This document shows, in pieces, positions 59,727 through 64,000 of a stretch of 64,000 bases of DNA; positions within the stretch are counted from its first letter, which is position 1; each line of letters begins with the position of its first letter. The notes beneath the pieces were generated by a model, which saw only the letters and a program-made list of their open reading frames with translations, was not told the origin of the DNA and did no database searches. The DNA lies in assembly GCA_963843275.1 (NCBI GenBank), contig CAWJJM010000012.1, forward strand, positions 1,860,001 to 1,924,000, given 5' to 3'. A program made the position numbers and the translations under genes. The DNA is from CAWJJM01 sp963843275. GTDB lineage: Bacteria > Acidobacteriota > Thermoanaerobaculia > Multivoradales > JBCCEF01.

Positions 59727-60247
59727 CGGTCGGCCTCGCGGGCCGGCAGCTCCCCCGCCGTGCGGAGCTGTCGCCGCAGCGCGAAGGCGGCCGGGCCGGC
59801 GGCCCGGTGCACCGCCAGGACCCCGTCGAGATGGTCGACCTCGTGTTGGAGCAGCTCGGAGAGAGGGCCCTCCGCGTGCAGCTCGTGCCGGGAGCCGTCC
59901 GGGCTTCGATACCGCAACCGGCAGGAGCGGTGCCGCCGGACCCGGACCAGAAGCTCCGGGAAGCTCATGCAGTCGTCCCAGAGCTCGAACGTCTCCTCGC
60001 TGAACCGGTCGAGCTCCGGGTTCACCAGCACCCGAGGCTCCGGCCAATGGAGGTAGACGACGCGCACCGGGGCGTCGATCTGTGGAGCGGCGATCCCCCG
60101 GCCCACGCCGTGCTCCCGCCGGAACGCCAGCAGGGTGTCGCGGAGATCGCCGGCGACGGCTGCGACTTCGGGAAGGTCGCCCTCCGCCACCTCCCGGCAC
60201 CTGGTGAGAAGCCGCCGGTCCCCCAGGAGAAGGACGCGGCGGATCAT
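59723..60247 (-). CDS. Peptide-deformylase-like metalloenzyme
   Basis: 174 residues from the ATG at 60247. PDF motif 1 reads GVGRGIAAPQ (consensus G-x-G-x-A-A-x-Q), motif 2 reads W-D-D-C-M-S-F-P-E instead of E-G-C-L-S, keeping the metal Cys, and motif 3 is Q-H-E-V-D-H-L-D-G with both metal His and the catalytic Glu. The metal centre is thus intact but the Gly of motif 2 is changed. It is not near fmt or tRNA genes; the operon with a racemase and ProDH suggests a specialised role rather than general deformylation. Confidence 0.85.
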   Translation of the reverse strand: MIRRVLLLGDRRLLTRCREVAEGDLPEVAAVAGDLRDTLLAFRREHGVGRGIAAPQIDAPVRVVYLHWPEPRVLVNPELDRFSEETFELWDDCMSFPELLVRVRRHRSCRLRYRSPDGSRHELHAEGPLSELLQHEVDHLDGVLAVHRAAGPAAFALRRQLRTAGELPAREADR

Positions 60248-60685
60248 CCTCCCTCCCCGGTGGTGGTCGAGCGCGCCGGCACTCCGGCCTCAGCGCCCCT
60301 CCCGGCCGCCCGCCGGGCGCCGGGAGCCGGAACCCGCCGTGGCGGCGCGAGCGCACCGGCGACGCTCGGCGCCGTCGCCTCGGGAGCGGCGCCGTGGTCG
60401 TGCGCCGCCCCCCGCACGACCCGGCGCCGCAAGGGACCGGGCCGGGTCGGGGAGGGTCGATCCGCCAGGGCGTACGCGGAGCCGTGCCGAGGGAGGGCGT
60501 CCCCCGGCGCGCGCAGCACGACCGCCGTCGCCCGCGGGATCCGTCCGCCTCGGGGTCCTCTCTCCGGCATCGTGGTGCGCCACCCTAGACGCATCCGGCG
60601 CGGCCGGCTATCGAGACCTTGCTCGGGGACCCTGCGCGGACGCCCGCGTCGCGGCGCGGGAGCCCTGCCGGCCGCGAGCGTGCCG
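60248..60685. other. Intergenic region without a supported gene
   Basis: 438 bp between the DUF2911 gene and the PDF-like operon. Several open frames of 60-116 codons exist in different phases, all with Arg/Pro/Ala-rich shadow composition and no ribosome site. No repeat, tRNA or hairpin with a T-run was seen. Confidence 0.4.
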
Positions 60686-61333
60686 CTACTCGCCGCCGCC
60701 CACCTCGAAGCCCACCGTCGCCAGGGTGTGCCCCCAGGACATCGCCAGGGTGCCGCCGCTCGCGGTGACGTCGCGGAAGCCGATGGTGAACTGGTCGATC
60801 GAGTCGGCGGTCTTGCTCACCTTCATCGGCGCCCGCAGCACGTCCATCGCCGGGTCGTAGTTGTAGGCGCCCCAGGTGGCGGCCTTGTTCTCGCGGTCGT
60901 ACTTCTCCTGGTACGGCTGCCTGGAGACGACCAGCGTCCAGCCGCCGCCGTCGAGGTCGACGAACAGGCTGTAGTCGCCGGGCGCCAGCGCCTTGCCGCC
61001 GATCACCAGGGGGGCCTCGGTGTGCAGCCGGGTGGTCTGGTTGGCGCCCGCCCTCCACACCGGTCCGCCGGCGTCGACCTTCTTGCCGTAGTCGTCGCCG
61101 CTGCCGAAGATGTCGCTGCGCCCGCGCAGGATCGGCCGCCCGTAGTCGACGTCGATCCACTTGCCCCCGGTGTAGGTCATCTCGCCGTTGTCGCGCGGCA
61201 CCCACTCACCGCCCACCTGGGTCGAGGCGGAGCCGCGCGGGCTGAGCGGCCGGCGGGTCTCCTGGGCGAGGGCGGCGGTGGCGACGAGCAGCAGCGAGCA
61301 GGCGAGGATCCACGTGGTGCGCAGGGGCTTCAT
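60686..61333 (-). CDS. Secreted DUF2911 protein
   Basis: 215 residues, ATG at 61333 after AAGGAGGAG. Signal peptide TTWILACSLLLVATAALAQE. DUF2911 blocks: LSPRGSASTQVGG, ITYTG-like MTYTGGKWIDVDYGRPILRGR, DIFGSGDDYGKKVDAGGPVWRAGANQTTRLHTEAPLVIGGKALAPGDYSLF, WTLVVSRQPYQEKYDRENKAATWGAYNYDPAMDVLRAPMKV, and a C-terminal LAMSWGHTLATVGFEV. The family is common in Bacteroidota and Acidobacteriota; function unknown. Confidence 0.92.
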   Translation of the reverse strand: MKPLRTTWILACSLLLVATAALAQETRRPLSPRGSASTQVGGEWVPRDNGEMTYTGGKWIDVDYGRPILRGRSDIFGSGDDYGKKVDAGGPVWRAGANQTTRLHTEAPLVIGGKALAPGDYSLFVDLDGGGWTLVVSRQPYQEKYDRENKAATWGAYNYDPAMDVLRAPMKVSKTADSIDQFTIGFRDVTASGGTLAMSWGHTLATVGFEVGGGE

Positions 61334-61458
61334 GTGCGTTCTCCTCCTTCGGTCCGGGAATGGTGGAGCCGACGATACCGCACGCCGGCCCCGGCCCGCG
61401 GTGGCGTTCCGCCGCCCCGGAGCGCGCGGCGGCCCGCCGCGGACCCTCGGAGGGCGTC

Positions 61459-62222
61459 CTAGCGGAGGGCGACCCGCCGCACGCCCTTGAGCTTGGCGCG
61501 CAGGTAGTCGCGGTTCATCCGCGCGATCCAGTCGATGGAGATGCCCTTCGGGCAGGCGGCCTCGCACTCGCGGTAGTTCGAGCACGAGCCGAAGCCCTCC
61601 TGCTCCATCTGCTCGACCATGTTCACCACCCGCTGCGCGCGCTCGGGCTGCCCCTGGGGCAGCAGGCCGAGGTGGGCGACCTTGGCGGCGGTGAAGAGCT
61701 GCGCGGCACCGTTGGGGCACTGCGCCACGCAGGCGCCGCAGCCGATGCAGGCGGCGGCCTCGAAGGCGTCGTCGGCGAGGTCCTTCGGCACCGGGATGAG
61801 GTTCGCCTCCGGCGCCTCGCCGGTGCCGACCGAGATGTAGCCGCCGGCCTGGATGATGCGGTCGAAGGCGCCGCGGTCGACGACCAGGTCCTTGACCACC
61901 TCGAAGGCCCGCGAGCGCCACGGCTCGATCTGGATGGTGTCGCCGTCGGAGAAGTGGCGCATGTGGAGCTGGCAGGTGGTGGTCCGCTCCTGCGGCCCGT
62001 GCGCCTCGCCGTTGATCATCATCGAGCAGGCGCCGCAGATCCCCTCCCGGCAGTCCTGGTCGAAGGCCACCGGCTCCTCGCCGGACTCCTCCAGCCGCTC
62101 GTTGAGCATGTCCAGCATCTCGAGGAACGACACGTCCTCCGAGACGTCGTCCAGCGTGTAGTCCACGAAGCGCCCGCTGGCCTGCGGCCCCCCCTGGCGC
62201 CAGATCCGCAGTTTCAATCGCA

Positions 62223-62223
<1 letters not shown>
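61459..62223 (-). CDS. sdhB: Succinate dehydrogenase/fumarate reductase iron-sulfur subunit
   Basis: 254 residues from the ATG at 62223, overlapping the sdhA stop by one base (TGATG). The 2Fe-2S ligands are in CREGICGACSM with a further Cys in TTTCQLH; the 4Fe-4S site is CIGCGACVAQCP; the 3Fe-4S/4Fe-4S site is CSNYRECEAACPKGI. Transfers electrons from SdhA to the membrane anchor. The anchor gene would lie upstream on this strand, beyond sdhA. Confidence 0.96.

Positions 62224-64000
<1,777 letters not shown>

Noticed and set aside
60244..60594. 116-codon minus-strand open frame
   Set aside because: Arg/Pro/Ala-rich composition, no ribosome site, overlapping frames of equal length on the same strand; typical of random GC-rich sequence.

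Overview
The window is a very GC-rich (by eye above 70 %) bacterial chromosome segment, densely packed with genes on both strands. A serine/threonine kinase fused to TPR repeats, a MerR regulator next to an IHF/HU gene, an IPTL-CTERM-like surface protein, a DUF4301 protein, a cytochrome-bd-like oxidase with fused c-type hemes, and a non-enterobacterial complex I cluster ending in rex together suggest Acidobacteriota, perhaps a Thermoanaerobaculia-like lineage. That placement is inference. No transposase, integrase or CRISPR array was seen, so this looks like core chromosome with some lineage-specific repeats.

Layout. 1-11.1 kb: a minus-strand rhomboid-like/serC/DUF1015 group, a secreted NTF2-like protein, a hemolysin-III family protein, manC (mannose-1-P guanylyltransferase/isomerase) with an overlapping HtrA-like lipoprotein protease, small zinc-ribbon and membrane proteins, a PLP decarboxylase and a DinB protein. 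11.5-14.1 kb: two-gene bd-like oxygen reductase with two CxxCH hemes. 14.1-18.4 kb: XRE regulator with two membrane proteins, lipoprotein and secreted proteins, PilZ, and a sorted LamG-like surface protein. 18.4-24.1 kb: tRNA-Pro, MerR, ihfA, der, a lipoprotein, rnr, tRNA-Leu. 24.5-36.4 kb: a predicted Rex operator, then nuoA-E-F-G-H-J-K-L-M-N-rex. 36.4-43.5 kb: ECF sigma factor with a putative anti-sigma protein and a polymer-forming membrane protein, chalcone-isomerase-like protein, a candidate antisense-oriented small RNA, M1 peptidase, membrane protein. 43.5-50.7 kb: uppP, rfbB, rfbC, DUF4301, a methyltransferase, a hairpin repeat array, a 33-bp inverted repeat and glnA. 51-64 kb: TPR kinase, CAP protein, TVP38 membrane protein plus mercuric-reductase-like flavoprotein, HD hydrolase, a PDF-like/racemase/proline dehydrogenase operon, DUF2911 protein, sdhB and the start of sdhA.

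How it works together. Energy conservation dominates: complex I (N and P modules only; the Q-module genes nuoB, C, D and I are absent here), succinate dehydrogenase, a bd-type oxidase and a NADH-sensing repressor (Rex) that closes the nuo cluster and has a near-consensus operator upstream of nuoA. Envelope biogenesis is the second theme (manC, rfbBC, uppP, HtrA, sorted surface proteins).

The most interesting unexplained items are: (1) a roughly 70-nt candidate small RNA on the minus strand at 40072-40141 with a TTGACA-17-TATTCT promoter, a GCAA-tetraloop hairpin, an anti-Shine-Dalgarno-like CU-rich linker and a U7 terminator; (2) a dispersed ~115-130-bp palindrome present at 4.5 kb and 36.3 kb with compensatory changes; (3) a 42-bp-period array of mini-hairpins at 48.8-49.1 kb; (4) the complex I cluster lacking the whole Q module. 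About eleven single-base frameshifts are clustered at 0.7-10 kb and 51.7-52.9 kb; they break otherwise well-conserved genes and are most simply assembly errors.
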